DNA of 51,945 nt from Paenibacillus tianmuensis (GCF_900100345.1 NZ_FMTT01000007.1:1-51945); one strand, 5' to 3'. Counted from the first letter of the stretch, positions 17,752 through 26,239 are shown. Notes: generated from the letters alone by a model not told the origin. Translations and numbers: made by a program.

Positions 17752-17757
17752 TATAAT
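17752..17757 (+). promoter_or_regulatory. Candidate -10 box for the lytS-type gene
   Basis: A perfect TATAAT lies 26 bases before the start codon. No good -35 box is present at the right distance. Confidence 0.4.
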
Positions 17758-17783
17758 GGGGATAACTAGCCAAGGAACGGGGG

Positions 17784-19574
17784 ATGCGGATGCAGCACTT
17801 AACCTTGCTGCTCATGGAGCGGATGGGACTGCTTTTGTTGATTACGTTCATCCTTACCCGAATCCCGCAGTTTCGTTCCCTGCTCGACCGGAGGCCGGAT
17901 TGGAGAACCGGATTGACGTTTTCGCTGGTTTTCGGCCTGGTCAGTATCGGAGGCACGTATGCCGGGGTGACGATTACCGGGGAGAGGGTCGACTCTTCCT
18001 TTCTCGTCGCTTCCCTTCAGCCGGAGGAGGCGATGGCGGATTCGGCGCTGATCGGGGTGATGGTGGCCGGTCTGCTCGGCGGGGTCGCTGTAGGCACGGG
18101 GGCGGGTCTCATCTCCGGCATTCACGCATACAGTCTGGGCGGGCTTACCTGCGTCGCCGATGCGGTGTCTACGCCAATTCTGGGTCTCTTGGCCGGACTG
18201 GTCGCCCGCTTCTTTGCCGAAGAAAGAGTCATCGCGCCGGTGAAGGCGCTGTTTATTAGCGTGTTCGCCCCCATCCTGCAGATGGGCGTCGTGCTGATCG
18301 TGAACGAGTCTTCGACGGCCGCGATCCGTACGGTGGACCTTATCGGGGTACCGATGGTGGCAGCCAACAGCGTAGGGGTCGGCATTTTGGTCGCGATGAT
18401 TCAAGCAGCCATGAAGGAAGAGGAGAGGGCGGCCGCCTCCGAGACGCAGCGGGCGCTGCATATTGCGGAGATGGCGCTTCCGTTTCTTAAGCAGGGGCTG
18501 ACCTTCGAGACCGCCGAAGCGGCGGCCAATGTGCTGCGCCGCGAGCTTCGCGCCAGTGCGGTCGCTGTCACGGATACGAAGCAAATATTGGCGCATGTCG
18601 GCATCGGGATGATGCCGGGCATACAAGGAACGCCGATCGCTTCGGAATTGTCGAGGAAGGCGGTCCAAACCGGGGAGATTCAGATTACCAGAACGAAGGA
18701 GCAGATTCAGCCGCACCATCCGGCCATTGGCGCGGCGATTATCGTACCGTTCCGAAGCGGCGGACAAGTTGCGGGATTAATCAAATTGTATTATGCGAGC
18801 GTCAGGCAAATCCGCCCGGTGGAGGAAGCTTTTGCCCAGGGGCTGAGCAAGCTGATCTCGATCCAGCTCGACATCGCGATGGCGGAGCAACTGAGAAGCT
18901 TGATGAAGGACGCGGAACTGAAAGCGCTTCAGGCGCAAATTAACCCGCACTTTTTGTTCAATACGCTCAATGCGATCGTCACTCTGATTCGGATCAAGCC
19001 CGAAGCGGCCAGACGGGTTACCGTGCAGCTTGGGCATTACATGCGCATGAACCTGACGATGACCCAAGCGCCGCTTGTCCCGCTGTATAAGGAATTGGAG
19101 CATCTTCATACGTACCTTGGGATCGTGAATATCCGGTTCGAGGACCAGCTTTCCGTCGATTGTCAATGCGATCCCGGTCTGGAATCCGTGTCCATCCCGC
19201 CTTCTACGCTCCAGCCGCTGGTGGAAAACAGTATTCATCACGGCTTTAAAGGGCGGACGGACAGGGGCGACGTTCATGTCGAGCTCCGCCGCGGAGCGGA
19301 CGGGGTTCATATTGTGGTCAAGGACAACGGCAACGGTTTTCCGGCGGACGTATTGGAGACGCTGGGAGCTTCTCCGGTCACGGGCGGCGGGAGCGGGAGC
19401 ACGGGCATTGGAATTTATAACGTGAACCGGCGGCTGATCCACCTGTTCGGCTTGGAGGCGAGGCTGAAATTTTCCAACCTGCCCGAGGGAGGGGCGCGCA
19501 TCGAATGTACGATACCTTATCAAGCGGAGGAAAGGCGTGAAACGATCGATGAAAGTGATGATCGCAGAGGATGA
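17784..19574 (+). CDS. LytS-family sensor histidine kinase
   Basis: Membrane sensor kinase of 596 residues. The N-terminal 190 residues hold the 5TM-LYT type membrane region (LLLLITFILTRIPQFRSLLD, GLVSIGGTYAGV). A GAF domain follows at about 225-360, then the His_kinase domain with LQAQINPHFLFNTLNAI (phosphoacceptor His about residue 389), and a HATPase domain (PLVENSIHHGF, DNGNGFP, GIGIYNVNRRL). AAGGA lies 7 bases before the ATG. The response regulator gene overlaps its 3' end, and an acetate-type symporter gene pair lies next. Relatives such as BtsS and YpdA of E. coli and LytS of B. subtilis sense extracellular pyruvate or related metabolites, so a carboxylate signal is plausible here. Confidence 0.93.
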   Translation: MRMQHLTLLLMERMGLLLLITFILTRIPQFRSLLDRRPDWRTGLTFSLVFGLVSIGGTYAGVTITGERVDSSFLVASLQPEEAMADSALIGVMVAGLLGGVAVGTGAGLISGIHAYSLGGLTCVADAVSTPILGLLAGLVARFFAEERVIAPVKALFISVFAPILQMGVVLIVNESSTAAIRTVDLIGVPMVAANSVGVGILVAMIQAAMKEEERAAASETQRALHIAEMALPFLKQGLTFETAEAAANVLRRELRASAVAVTDTKQILAHVGIGMMPGIQGTPIASELSRKAVQTGEIQITRTKEQIQPHHPAIGAAIIVPFRSGGQVAGLIKLYYASVRQIRPVEEAFAQGLSKLISIQLDIAMAEQLRSLMKDAELKALQAQINPHFLFNTLNAIVTLIRIKPEAARRVTVQLGHYMRMNLTMTQAPLVPLYKELEHLHTYLGIVNIRFEDQLSVDCQCDPGLESVSIPPSTLQPLVENSIHHGFKGRTDRGDVHVELRRGADGVHIVVKDNGNGFPADVLETLGASPVTGGGSGSTGIGIYNVNRRLIHLFGLEARLKFSNLPEGGARIECTIPYQAEERRETIDESDDRRG

Positions 19575-20331
19575 GCGGCTGGCGCGGGAGGAGTTGACTT
19601 ATTTGTTGTCCCGGGAACGGGATGTCGAGCTGCTGCCTTTTGCTACGAGCGGCGTCCAACTGCTGGAACTGGCAGTGGTGCACAAGCCAGACGTCGTCTT
19701 TCTCGACATTCATATGCCCGGCCTGGACGGGGTGCAGACCGCCCACAAGCTGATGGATGTCGGCCCGCGGCCGTATATTGTTTTTGCAACGGCTTACGAA
19801 CAGTACGCCGTGGAAGCGTTCCGTCTGGAAGCGGCCGATTATTTGCTAAAGCCTTACGACGAGGAACGTCTTCGTCAGACGCTGCAAAGAATACGCAAAA
19901 TGCGGACTTCCTCCGAAGTGACGCTGGTCCCGCCCGCTGCCGTGACGGCTTCGATAGCTACGGATGGGGCGATCCGGTCCCGGAGTGCATTTAAGCCGAA
20001 GCTGCTGATCGATGACGGCAGCCGTATGGTGGTGGTCGAGCCTGCGAAAATCAGCTATGCGGTCAAGGAAGAGAAGCTGACGCAAATTCATATGGCTGAC
20101 GGGCAGGTGCATGCGACTCGGCAAACGCTACAGGAGTTGGAAGAAAAGCTGATCGGGTATGCTTTTTTCCGGACACACCGCAGCTATTTGGTCAATGTGG
20201 ACCGTATCGATGAAATCGAGCCGTGGTTTAACGGGGCTTACAACGTCGTCTTGAAGGATACCGGGCGGAGTAAAGTGCCTTTATCCAGAGTCGCAGCCAA
20301 GGAATTGATCAAGCGGCTGCAGGGAGAGTAG
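19537..20331 (+). CDS. LytR/LytT-family response regulator (LytTR DNA-binding)
   Basis: Response regulator of 264 residues. The receiver domain (about 1-120) has the acidic pair E11-D12, the phosphoacceptor Asp57 in VVFLDIHMPGLDG, and the conserved Thr and Lys in FATAYEQYA and YLLKPYD. The LytTR DNA-binding domain (about 155-258) includes FFRTHRSYLVNVDRI. The GTG start at 19537 lies six bases after GGAGG and overlaps the kinase gene by 38 bases, so the pair is translated together. The direct repeats found before the downstream DUF485/actP genes (20364-20391) are its likely target. Confidence 0.93.
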   Translation: MKRSMKVMIAEDERLAREELTYLLSRERDVELLPFATSGVQLLELAVVHKPDVVFLDIHMPGLDGVQTAHKLMDVGPRPYIVFATAYEQYAVEAFRLEAADYLLKPYDEERLRQTLQRIRKMRTSSEVTLVPPAAVTASIATDGAIRSRSAFKPKLLIDDGSRMVVVEPAKISYAVKEEKLTQIHMADGQVHATRQTLQELEEKLIGYAFFRTHRSYLVNVDRIDEIEPWFNGAYNVVLKDTGRSKVPLSRVAAKELIKRLQGE

Positions 20332-20363
20332 CAAGCCGGGAGAGGCCGCCGTTCAGGACGGAT

Positions 20364-20391
20364 TTTGACCGTTTGAGGAATGCTTTTTGAC
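20364..20391. promoter_or_regulatory. Candidate LytTR-type direct repeats
   Basis: TTTGACCGTTTG and TTTGACATTT start exactly 22 bases apart, about two helical turns. LytTR regulators bind pairs of such repeats, and this pair lies upstream of a promoter with a poor -35 box. Confidence 0.5.
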
Positions 20392-20428
20392 ATTTCGCGC
20401 CGAAGCTCAAGTGATACGCACATTCCTA

Positions 20429-20437
20429 TGCTACAAT
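20429..20437 (+). promoter_or_regulatory. Extended -10 promoter of the DUF485/actP operon
   Basis: TGCTACAAT, an extended -10 element, with no recognisable -35 box, which suits an activated promoter. Transcription should start near 20444, leaving a leader of about 130 bases. Confidence 0.55.
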
Positions 20438-20438
20438 T

Positions 20439-20452
20439 ATAAAGCGCTTACA
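20439..20452. promoter_or_regulatory. cre-like site (CcpA) at the actP promoter
   Basis: On the minus strand TGTAAGCGCTTTAT matches 12 of 14 bases of the cre form TGTAAGCGCTTTCA. It overlaps the predicted transcription start, a position that gives carbon catabolite repression. Confidence 0.65.
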
Positions 20453-20573
20453 AGTAAAAACCTGGGATCTGGGGCCGGTGAATAAAGCATCCCGGTTCCG
20501 ATATCGCGGCAGCCGGAGCTTCCGGCAGTGTTAGACCAAGAGCGACGATCAAACTTTGCAGGAGGGAATACCA

Positions 20574-20903
20574 ATGAAAGCACAAACCCGAAGGAATGCT
20601 TATAGCGAAATCGTACGCTCCGATACGTTTCGCAGGCTGATGGTTCAAAAGAAACGTTTTATCCTGCCGATGTCGATCTTTTTCCTCGTGTTCTACTTCG
20701 TTCTTCCGGTCCTGACCTCGTATTCTCAAGTGCTGAACACCAAAGCGGTCGGTTCGATCACGTGGGCATGGATTTTCGCTTTCGCGCAATTTATGATGAC
20801 CTGGGTGCTGTGCTCGCTGTATACCCGCAAGGCGGTCCAGTTCGACGCCTTGGCCGAACAAATCAAAGACGAGTCCAAAACGAGCCTGCGGAAGGTGGGG
20901 TAG
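20574..20903 (+). CDS. DUF485 membrane protein, partner of the acetate symporter
   Basis: A 109-residue inner-membrane protein of the DUF485 (YjcH-like) family. A short cytoplasmic start with the family motif SDTFRRLMVQKKRFI is followed by two membrane helices, about 28-48 (ILPMSIFFLVFYFVLPVL) and 62-84 (WAWIFAFAQFMMTWVLCSLY), and a charged C-terminal tail. GGAGGG lies before the ATG at 20574. The symporter gene starts four bases after its stop codon. DUF485 genes almost always precede ActP-type symporters, where they are thought to support the transporter. Confidence 0.9.
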   Translation: MKAQTRRNAYSEIVRSDTFRRLMVQKKRFILPMSIFFLVFYFVLPVLTSYSQVLNTKAVGSITWAWIFAFAQFMMTWVLCSLYTRKAVQFDALAEQIKDESKTSLRKVG

Positions 20904-20906
20904 CCG

Positions 20907-22442
20907 ATGATGAATACGGCCTTTCTCTTGTTTCTGATCATCGTGGCGGGAACGCTGGTCATTACGTATTATGCGGCCAAAAAAACGAAGACCGCCAGCG
21001 AGTTTTACACCGCCGGGGGCGGGTTGACCGGCTGGCAGAACGGTCTGGCCATAGCGGGCGACTACATGTCTGCGGCTTCCTTCCTGGGGATCGCCGGGAT
21101 GGTGGCGCTGTTCGGCTTCGACGGTTTCTTTTACAGCATCGGCTTTCTTGTCGCGTACCTCGTCGTGTTGTATTTGGTCGCGGAGCCGCTGCGCAATCTG
21201 GGCAAATATACGATGGCGGATATGATCGCGGCCCGTTTCGACAACAAGAAAGTACGGGGCGTGGCGGCGCTGAACTCGATCACGATCACGATCTTCTATA
21301 TGATCGCCCAATTGGTGGGCGCCGGAGCCTTGATCAAGCTGCTGCTCGGTCTCGAATACTCGACCTCGGTCTTGATCGTCGGAGCGCTGATGACCGTCTA
21401 TGTCGTCTTCGGCGGGATGACGGCTACGAGTTGGGTGCAGATCATCAAATGCGTGCTGCTGATCGCGGGAACGTTTATCATTTCGCTGATTGTGTTCGCC
21501 AAATTCGATTTCAATCTCCTCCATATGTTCGACGAGATGGCGAAGGCTACGCCGTTGAAAGAAGCCTTCTTGAATCCGGGCAACAAGTTTACGAACGGGC
21601 TCGACACGATCTCGCTCAATTTGGCGCTCGTGCTCGGTACCGCGGGTCTGCCGCATATTTTGATCCGCTTTTTTACGGTAAAAGACGCTCCGACCGCCAG
21701 GAAGTCCGTGGTTGTCGCGACTTGGGTCATCGGGGTGTTCTATGTCATGACGATTTTCCTCGGCTTCGGCGCGGCTGCTTTTGTTGGAAAGGATGTCATT
21801 GTGCAGGCGAACGCGGCGGGCAACATGGCGGCCCCGCTGCTGGCTAAGGCGCTTGGCGGCGACTTCCTGTTCGCTTTCGTCTCGGCAGTAGCGTTCGCTA
21901 CGATTCTGGCGGTCGTCGCCGGACTCGTGCTCTCGGCAGCCTCGGCCTTCGCGCACGACTTTTACAGCCATATTTTGCGTAAAGGGAAGGCGACGGAGAA
22001 GGAGCAGATAAGATCCGCCAAGCTGGCCTCCGTTGGAGTGGCGATCATTTCGATTATCCTGGCGCTGTTTGCCCAGAAGCTGAACGTTGCTTTTCTCGTC
22101 TCGTTGGCCTTCGCCGTCGCCGCAAGCGCCAATCTGCCGGTCCTCGTGTTCACCGTGTTCTGGCGCAGATTCAATACCGCGGGCGCCGTGACGGGAATGA
22201 TCGTAGGCTTGATCAGCTCGTTGATCCTGGTTATTGTCAGCCCCAACGTATGGGACCCGGTCGCAGGGAAGGCTATTCTCGTCGGAGAGCCGCTGATTTC
22301 GCTGACGAATCCGGGCATCATCTCGATCCCGATCGGATTCGCAGGCGCCATTGCCGGAACCTTGCTCTCATCCAAACGCAACGACGAGAAGTACGATGAG
22401 ATTCTGGTAAAAGCGAATACGGGCATGCAAGAGGTCATATGA
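20907..22442 (+). CDS. actP: Sodium/solute symporter, acetate (ActP) type
   Basis: Membrane transporter of 511 residues in the SSS family with about 13 hydrophobic segments. The family start is seen in YYAAKKTKTASEFYTAGGGL and the Na-site region AGDYMSAASFLGIAGMVALF. Other conserved stretches are GGMTATSWVQIIKC and VSAVAFATILAVVAGLVLS, both typical of ActP. It should import acetate or a related short carboxylate with a cation. It is co-transcribed with the DUF485 gene and lies beside a LytS/LytR pair, with a cre-like site at the promoter. Pyruvate or propionate are alternative substrates for this subfamily. Confidence 0.92.
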   Translation: MMNTAFLLFLIIVAGTLVITYYAAKKTKTASEFYTAGGGLTGWQNGLAIAGDYMSAASFLGIAGMVALFGFDGFFYSIGFLVAYLVVLYLVAEPLRNLGKYTMADMIAARFDNKKVRGVAALNSITITIFYMIAQLVGAGALIKLLLGLEYSTSVLIVGALMTVYVVFGGMTATSWVQIIKCVLLIAGTFIISLIVFAKFDFNLLHMFDEMAKATPLKEAFLNPGNKFTNGLDTISLNLALVLGTAGLPHILIRFFTVKDAPTARKSVVVATWVIGVFYVMTIFLGFGAAAFVGKDVIVQANAAGNMAAPLLAKALGGDFLFAFVSAVAFATILAVVAGLVLSAASAFAHDFYSHILRKGKATEKEQIRSAKLASVGVAIISIILALFAQKLNVAFLVSLAFAVAASANLPVLVFTVFWRRFNTAGAVTGMIVGLISSLILVIVSPNVWDPVAGKAILVGEPLISLTNPGIISIPIGFAGAIAGTLLSSKRNDEKYDEILVKANTGMQEVI

Positions 22443-22472
22443 GTTGGATTGAATAAGCGGAAATGGTTCGGG

Positions 22473-22500
22473 GAGTCGTGCAGGCGCACGGCTCTTTTTC
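22473..22500 (+). terminator. Terminator of the DUF485/actP operon
   Basis: GAGTCGTGC pairs with GCACGGCTC around a four-base loop and is followed by TTTTT. Confidence 0.8.
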
Positions 22501-22511
22501 TCGTTTTCCGG

Positions 22512-22539
22512 TTGACATGAATACCCCTAAGGGTATATT
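22512..22539 (+). promoter_or_regulatory. SigA promoter of the persulfide operon
   Basis: TTGACA, a 16-base spacer and TATATT. The first CstR-type palindrome fills the spacer, so repressor and RNA polymerase would compete. Confidence 0.7.
22521..22536. promoter_or_regulatory. CstR/CsoR-type operator 1
   Basis: ATACCCCTAAGGGTAT, a near-perfect palindrome with the C-tract/G-tract form of CsoR-family operators, lying between the -35 and -10 boxes. Confidence 0.8.
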
Positions 22540-22541
22540 AT

Positions 22542-22557
22542 ATACCCTATAGGGTAT
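22542..22557. promoter_or_regulatory. CstR/CsoR-type operator 2
   Basis: ATACCCTATAGGGTAT, a perfect palindrome, 21 bases (two helical turns) after operator 1 and over the transcription start region. Confidence 0.8.
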
Positions 22558-22587
22558 AAATTATTTCATAGAAAAGGACTGATTGCC

Positions 22588-25035
22588 GTGCCTAAAAATA
22601 TTGTCATCGTTGGCGGAGTGGCGGGCGGCGCTACGGCGGCTGCCCGATTAAGACGTTTGAACGAGCACGATTCGATCACAATGTTCGAACGCGGAGAGCA
22701 TATTTCGTTTGCCAATTGCGGGCTGCCTTATTATATCGGGGGGACGATTGCGTCCCGCGACAAGCTGCTGCTTCAATCGCCGAAAGGAATGAAGGACCGG
22801 TTCGGCATCGATGTCAAGGTGCGAACGGAAGTGACGGCGATCGACCGGGCGGGCAAAAAAGTACGGGTCAAGCAGTTGGATACCGGTGAAGAGGCGGAAT
22901 ATCCGTACGATGTTCTCATATTATCGCCGGGGGCTAAGCCTATCGTACCGGAAATTCCGGGCTTATCCGAGGCGGAAGCGGTGTTTACGCTGCGCAATAT
23001 CCCCGATACGGACCGGATTCACGCTTGGATCAACGAGCATAAACCGAATCATGCCGCTATTATCGGCGGAGGCTTTATCGGTGTTGAAATGGCCGAAACC
23101 CTGCGTCATCGCGGTCTTGAAGTGACAATGGTGGAGCGGAACGAACAGGTGCTGGGACCGCTTGACCCCGAGATGGCCAAGCCGGTGGAACGGCACATGC
23201 GTCTCAAAGGCGTAGATCTTGTGCTCGGCGCGTCCGTCGTCGCCATCGAAGATCGCGGGAAAACGCTGCGCCTGTCCTCGGGACAAGTCCTCCGGACGGA
23301 TATGCTGCTGCTGGCGATCGGCGTGACGCCGGAGAGCGGATTGGCCCGCGAGGCGGGGCTTGAGCTTGGCGTGAGGGGAGCCATCCGTGTAAACGAGCGG
23401 CTGCAAACGAGCGATCCGTCCATCTACGCGGTTGGCGATGCGATCGAAGTGAAAGACCGGACGCTTGGCTTCGAAACAGTCGTACCGCTCGCTTGGGGGG
23501 CCAATCGTCAAGGGCGGCTGGTTGCGGACGTCATTCAAGGGCGGAAAGCTTCCTACTCCGGGGCTTACGGAACGGCGATTGTCAAAGCGTTCGACCTGAC
23601 CGCGGCCGTCACCGGAGTGAATGAGAAGACGCTGAACAAGCTGGGGGTTCCGTACGAGGCCATCCATATCCACCCGGCCTCTCACGCCGGGTATTATCCC
23701 GGTGCCGCGCCGCTGTCGCTCAAGCTGCTGTTCGACAAAGCAAGCGGCGCCATTTATGGCGCGCAAGCCGTCGGGCAGGACGGGGCCGACAAGCGGATCG
23801 ACGTAATTTCCACGGCGATGCGCGGAGGGATGACGGCAGCCGAGCTGGCCGATCTGGAGCTGGCGTACGCGCCGCCGTATTCGTCGGCCAAGGACCCGGT
23901 TAACATGGCGGGATACGTTGCATCCAACGTGATGGAAGGTTTGGTCGAGACGATGCAATGGCACGAGGCGGATGCGTATGTCGAGGGCGGCGGACTGCTC
24001 GTTGACGTTCGGGATGAAGTCGAACGGATGGCGGGCTACATTCCAGGTTCGGTTTGCATTCCGCTGAACGATTTGCGCAACCGGCTGCACGAGCTACCGG
24101 TCCAGCATCCGGTTGTCGTCTCGTGCCAGGTCGGCTTGCGGGGCTATGTCGCGGCCCGGCTTCTTCAGCAGCACGGGTACCGGGTGCGCAATTTGGACGG
24201 GGGCTACAAGACGTATGCCGCGATGGCTGACGAGTCGTCCCTTCCGGCCCCCGGGACGGGCAGCGGTCCGTCGGTGCCGGCCGATTCCCCGGCCCCGGCT
24301 TCTGCGGTTCAGGTCCAGGTCGACGCTTGCGGATTACAGTGTCCGGGCCCTATTATGAAAGTATACGAAGCGGTCCGGCAAATGGCGCCGGGAGAACGGC
24401 TCGAAGTCAAGGCCACCGATTTCGGATTCGCCGCGGATATTGCCAAATGGTGCGAAAAAACAGGCAATCCGCTGGAGACGGTCGAATCTTCGCCCGAAGG
24501 CGTGCGGGCGGTGCTCGTTAAAGGAGCGGAAGCCGCACCGCAGCAATCCGTCCCGGCTGCGTCCAAAAACGGCGCGACCATGGTCGTGTTCAGCGGTGAT
24601 CTGGACAAGACGATCGCCGCGTTCATCATCGCTTCGGGGGCCGCGGCGATGGGCAAGCCGGTCACGATGTTTTTCACCTTCTGGGGCTTGAACGTGCTGC
24701 GCAAGGCCGGAGCCCCGGCCGTCAAGAAGGACGGCTTAGAGGCGATGTTCGGGATGATGATGCCCAAAGGCACGGCTGCCCTTCCTTTGTCCAAAATGAA
24801 CATGGGAGGTCTTGGCGCCAAGATGATTCGCCGCGTCATGCAGGACAAAAATGTCGATTCGTTGGAAGCCTTGATGGGCAGTGCGATCCGGTCTGGCGTC
24901 AAGCTGGTCGCATGCACGATGAGCATGGATATTATGGGCATCCGCAAGGAAGAATTAATCGACGGTATCGATTATGCTGGCGTAGCGACCTATTTGGGCG
25001 ATGCCGAGGATTCGGGCTTGAACTTGTTTATTTAG
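22588..25035 (+). CDS. CoA-disulfide reductase fused to rhodanese, TusA and DsrE-like domains
   Basis: A four-module, 815-residue cytoplasmic sulfur-transfer flavoprotein. Module 1 (about 1-450) is the FAD/NAD(P)H CoA-disulfide (persulfide) reductase: IVIVGGVAGGATAAARLRR, active-site Cys44 in SFANCGLPYYIGG, and a second Rossmann motif AAIIGGGFIGVEMAETL. Module 2 (about 455-545) is a rhodanese with Cys513 in VVSCQVGLRGY. Module 3 (about 573-645) is TusA-like, ACGLQCPGPIMK with Cys585. Module 4 (about 655-815) is DsrE2-like, with Cys776 in VACTMSMDIMGI. The GTG start follows AAAAGGA by about 9 bases. The cstR gene follows 15 bases later. Together they should capture and reduce persulfides or polysulfides. 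All four expected cysteines are kept. Confidence 0.93.
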   Translation: MPKNIVIVGGVAGGATAAARLRRLNEHDSITMFERGEHISFANCGLPYYIGGTIASRDKLLLQSPKGMKDRFGIDVKVRTEVTAIDRAGKKVRVKQLDTGEEAEYPYDVLILSPGAKPIVPEIPGLSEAEAVFTLRNIPDTDRIHAWINEHKPNHAAIIGGGFIGVEMAETLRHRGLEVTMVERNEQVLGPLDPEMAKPVERHMRLKGVDLVLGASVVAIEDRGKTLRLSSGQVLRTDMLLLAIGVTPESGLAREAGLELGVRGAIRVNERLQTSDPSIYAVGDAIEVKDRTLGFETVVPLAWGANRQGRLVADVIQGRKASYSGAYGTAIVKAFDLTAAVTGVNEKTLNKLGVPYEAIHIHPASHAGYYPGAAPLSLKLLFDKASGAIYGAQAVGQDGADKRIDVISTAMRGGMTAAELADLELAYAPPYSSAKDPVNMAGYVASNVMEGLVETMQWHEADAYVEGGGLLVDVRDEVERMAGYIPGSVCIPLNDLRNRLHELPVQHPVVVSCQVGLRGYVAARLLQQHGYRVRNLDGGYKTYAAMADESSLPAPGTGSGPSVPADSPAPASAVQVQVDACGLQCPGPIMKVYEAVRQMAPGERLEVKATDFGFAADIAKWCEKTGNPLETVESSPEGVRAVLVKGAEAAPQQSVPAASKNGATMVVFSGDLDKTIAAFIIASGAAAMGKPVTMFFTFWGLNVLRKAGAPAVKKDGLEAMFGMMMPKGTAALPLSKMNMGGLGAKMIRRVMQDKNVDSLEALMGSAIRSGVKLVACTMSMDIMGIRKEELIDGIDYAGVATYLGDAEDSGLNLFI

Positions 25036-25050
25036 AAGAGGTGAGTCGGT

Positions 25051-25311
25051 GTGGAATACGATAATGCGGTCAAAAACCGGTTGAAGCGGATCGAAGGCCA
25101 GATCCGCGGAGTGCTCGGCATGATGGAAGAAGGAAAAGATTGCAGAGATATCGTAACGCAGCTGTCGGCGATAAGGACAGCCGTGGACCGAACGATCGGC
25201 ACGGTCATCGGGGCGAATCTGGAGCATTGCATCCGGGAGGAGCTGGAAAAAGGCAACTCGCCCGATCAAGTGATCCAAGAGGCGGTGCAGCTGCTGGTTA
25301 AGAGCCGATAG
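25051..25311 (+). CDS. cstR: CstR persulfide-sensing repressor (CsoR family)
   Basis: All-helical DUF156/CsoR-family repressor of 86 residues. The first copper-site cysteine position is Cys31 (GKDCRDI) and the second is Cys60 (LEHCIRE), exactly the positions of the two sensing cysteines in Staphylococcus aureus CstR. The histidine that CsoR proteins use for copper, four residues before the second Cys, is Asn56 here, so copper sensing is unlikely and per/polysulfide sensing is favoured. The start is GTG after AGAGGTGAG. It is the last gene of the operon and should act on the two palindromes at 22521-22557. Confidence 0.92.
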   Translation: MEYDNAVKNRLKRIEGQIRGVLGMMEEGKDCRDIVTQLSAIRTAVDRTIGTVIGANLEHCIREELEKGNSPDQVIQEAVQLLVKSR

Positions 25312-25363
25312 GATAAGGGTCTGGCCTGACCGTCCACTACGGCGTTTGATCGGCACGACAACT

Positions 25364-25422
25364 AGGGGCACGCACTGCCCCTTCTCTGAGCTTGTCGAGA
25401 AGTGGGCTAGTACTGCTAGCCC
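25364..25422. repeat. Three back-to-back small hairpins downstream of cstR
   Basis: AGGGGCA/TGCCCCT (25364-25382), CTTCTC/GAGAAG (25381-25402) and GGGCTAG/CTAGCCC (25404-25422) follow each other with almost no gap. None has a T run. The role is unknown; it may be a structured 3' end. Confidence 0.5.
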
Positions 25423-25459
25423 TCTCTTGGACATAAAAAGCCAAAGCCTGTATTCGCGA

Positions 25460-25490
25460 AAAGCACATCCAAATGGCTGTGCTTCTTTTC
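25460..25490. terminator. Terminator between converging cstR and tetR-type genes
   Basis: AGCACA pairs with TGTGCT over a ten-base loop; T-rich sequence on both strands fits a shared terminator. Confidence 0.6.
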
Positions 25491-25510
25491 GATTGTTGCG
25501 AAGGCCCGCT

Positions 25511-26122
25511 CTAACGAGTCTTATTTTCCGAAGCGCGCTTATAGGTGCCCAGCAATTGCTCAATATGTTTCATCGCATATCCGACATGCTTGTTGTCCCG
25601 GGTCAACCGGCTTGCCATAATGCCGCCTTCGATCGAGGAGAAGACGAAGGAAGCCACCGATTCGGTATCCATGTCGGCTCTGAATTCCCCATCGGCTATC
25701 CCCTGCTGCAAAATGCTTTGCAGAAACGACAGCATTCCGTTATAAGCGGTCAGCGCGTGTTCGCGCATGCTGGGGTACGAAAGATCGCTTTCTACGGCGG
25801 TATTTAAAAAGGGGCACCCGCCTTGGAGCGGAGGATGATGAACGGCATCGCGATATACGCCGCACATTGCCACTATTTTCGCCGTAGCGGTCTCGGAGCC
25901 TTGCATCGCCGCCGAGAAATGTTCCCACAGCACTTTCCTCGCATATTCGAACGCTGCAAAAGCAATTTCGTCTTTATTGGAGAAATTGCGGTAAATCCCT
26001 CCTTTGGTCAAGCCGGTCGCATCCATAATATCCTGTATCGTTGATCCGGAGTATCCCTTTTGATTAAACAGCAACGCGGATTTTTTAATGATATGGGCCT
26101 TCGTTTGTTCGCCTTTACGCAT
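25511..26122 (-). CDS. TetR-family transcriptional regulator
   Basis: A 203-residue repressor. The N-terminal TetR helix-turn-helix reads LFNQKGYSGSTIQDIMDATG then LTKGGIYRNFSNKDEI. The ligand domain contains GGCPFLNTAVESD, a motif seen in the YxaF/LmrA-like TetR group. The start is the ATG at 26122 after AAAGGAA; an upstream in-frame extension to 26218 has no ribosome binding site and poor family fit. It is divergent from a DUF2306 membrane protein gene, and the palindrome at 26240-26260 is the likely shared operator. The ligand is not predictable. Confidence 0.9.
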   Translation of the reverse strand: MRKGEQTKAHIIKKSALLFNQKGYSGSTIQDIMDATGLTKGGIYRNFSNKDEIAFAAFEYARKVLWEHFSAAMQGSETATAKIVAMCGVYRDAVHHPPLQGGCPFLNTAVESDLSYPSMREHALTAYNGMLSFLQSILQQGIADGEFRADMDTESVASFVFSSIEGGIMASRLTRDNKHVGYAMKHIEQLLGTYKRASENKTR

Positions 26123-26202
26123 GGACAGGTTCCTTTCTCTCCTTATCGTTGTGCGGATTTCAAGGGCTCTCTTGCTCGTACATATATTGTAACATTTTAT
26201 GA

Positions 26203-26231
26203 GTGAATGATAGTACATGGTGATATATAAT
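26203..26231 (+). promoter_or_regulatory. Candidate promoter of the DUF2306 gene
   Basis: GTGAAT, a 17-base spacer and a perfect TATAAT; the expected start lies next to the palindrome at 26240-26260. Confidence 0.5.
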
Positions 26232-26239
26232 AAAAAAAA

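Noticed and set aside
20448..21971. Minus-strand frame of 507 codons opposite the DUF485/actP genes
   Set aside because: Composition is Arg/Gln/His-rich as expected for an antisense frame of a membrane protein gene.
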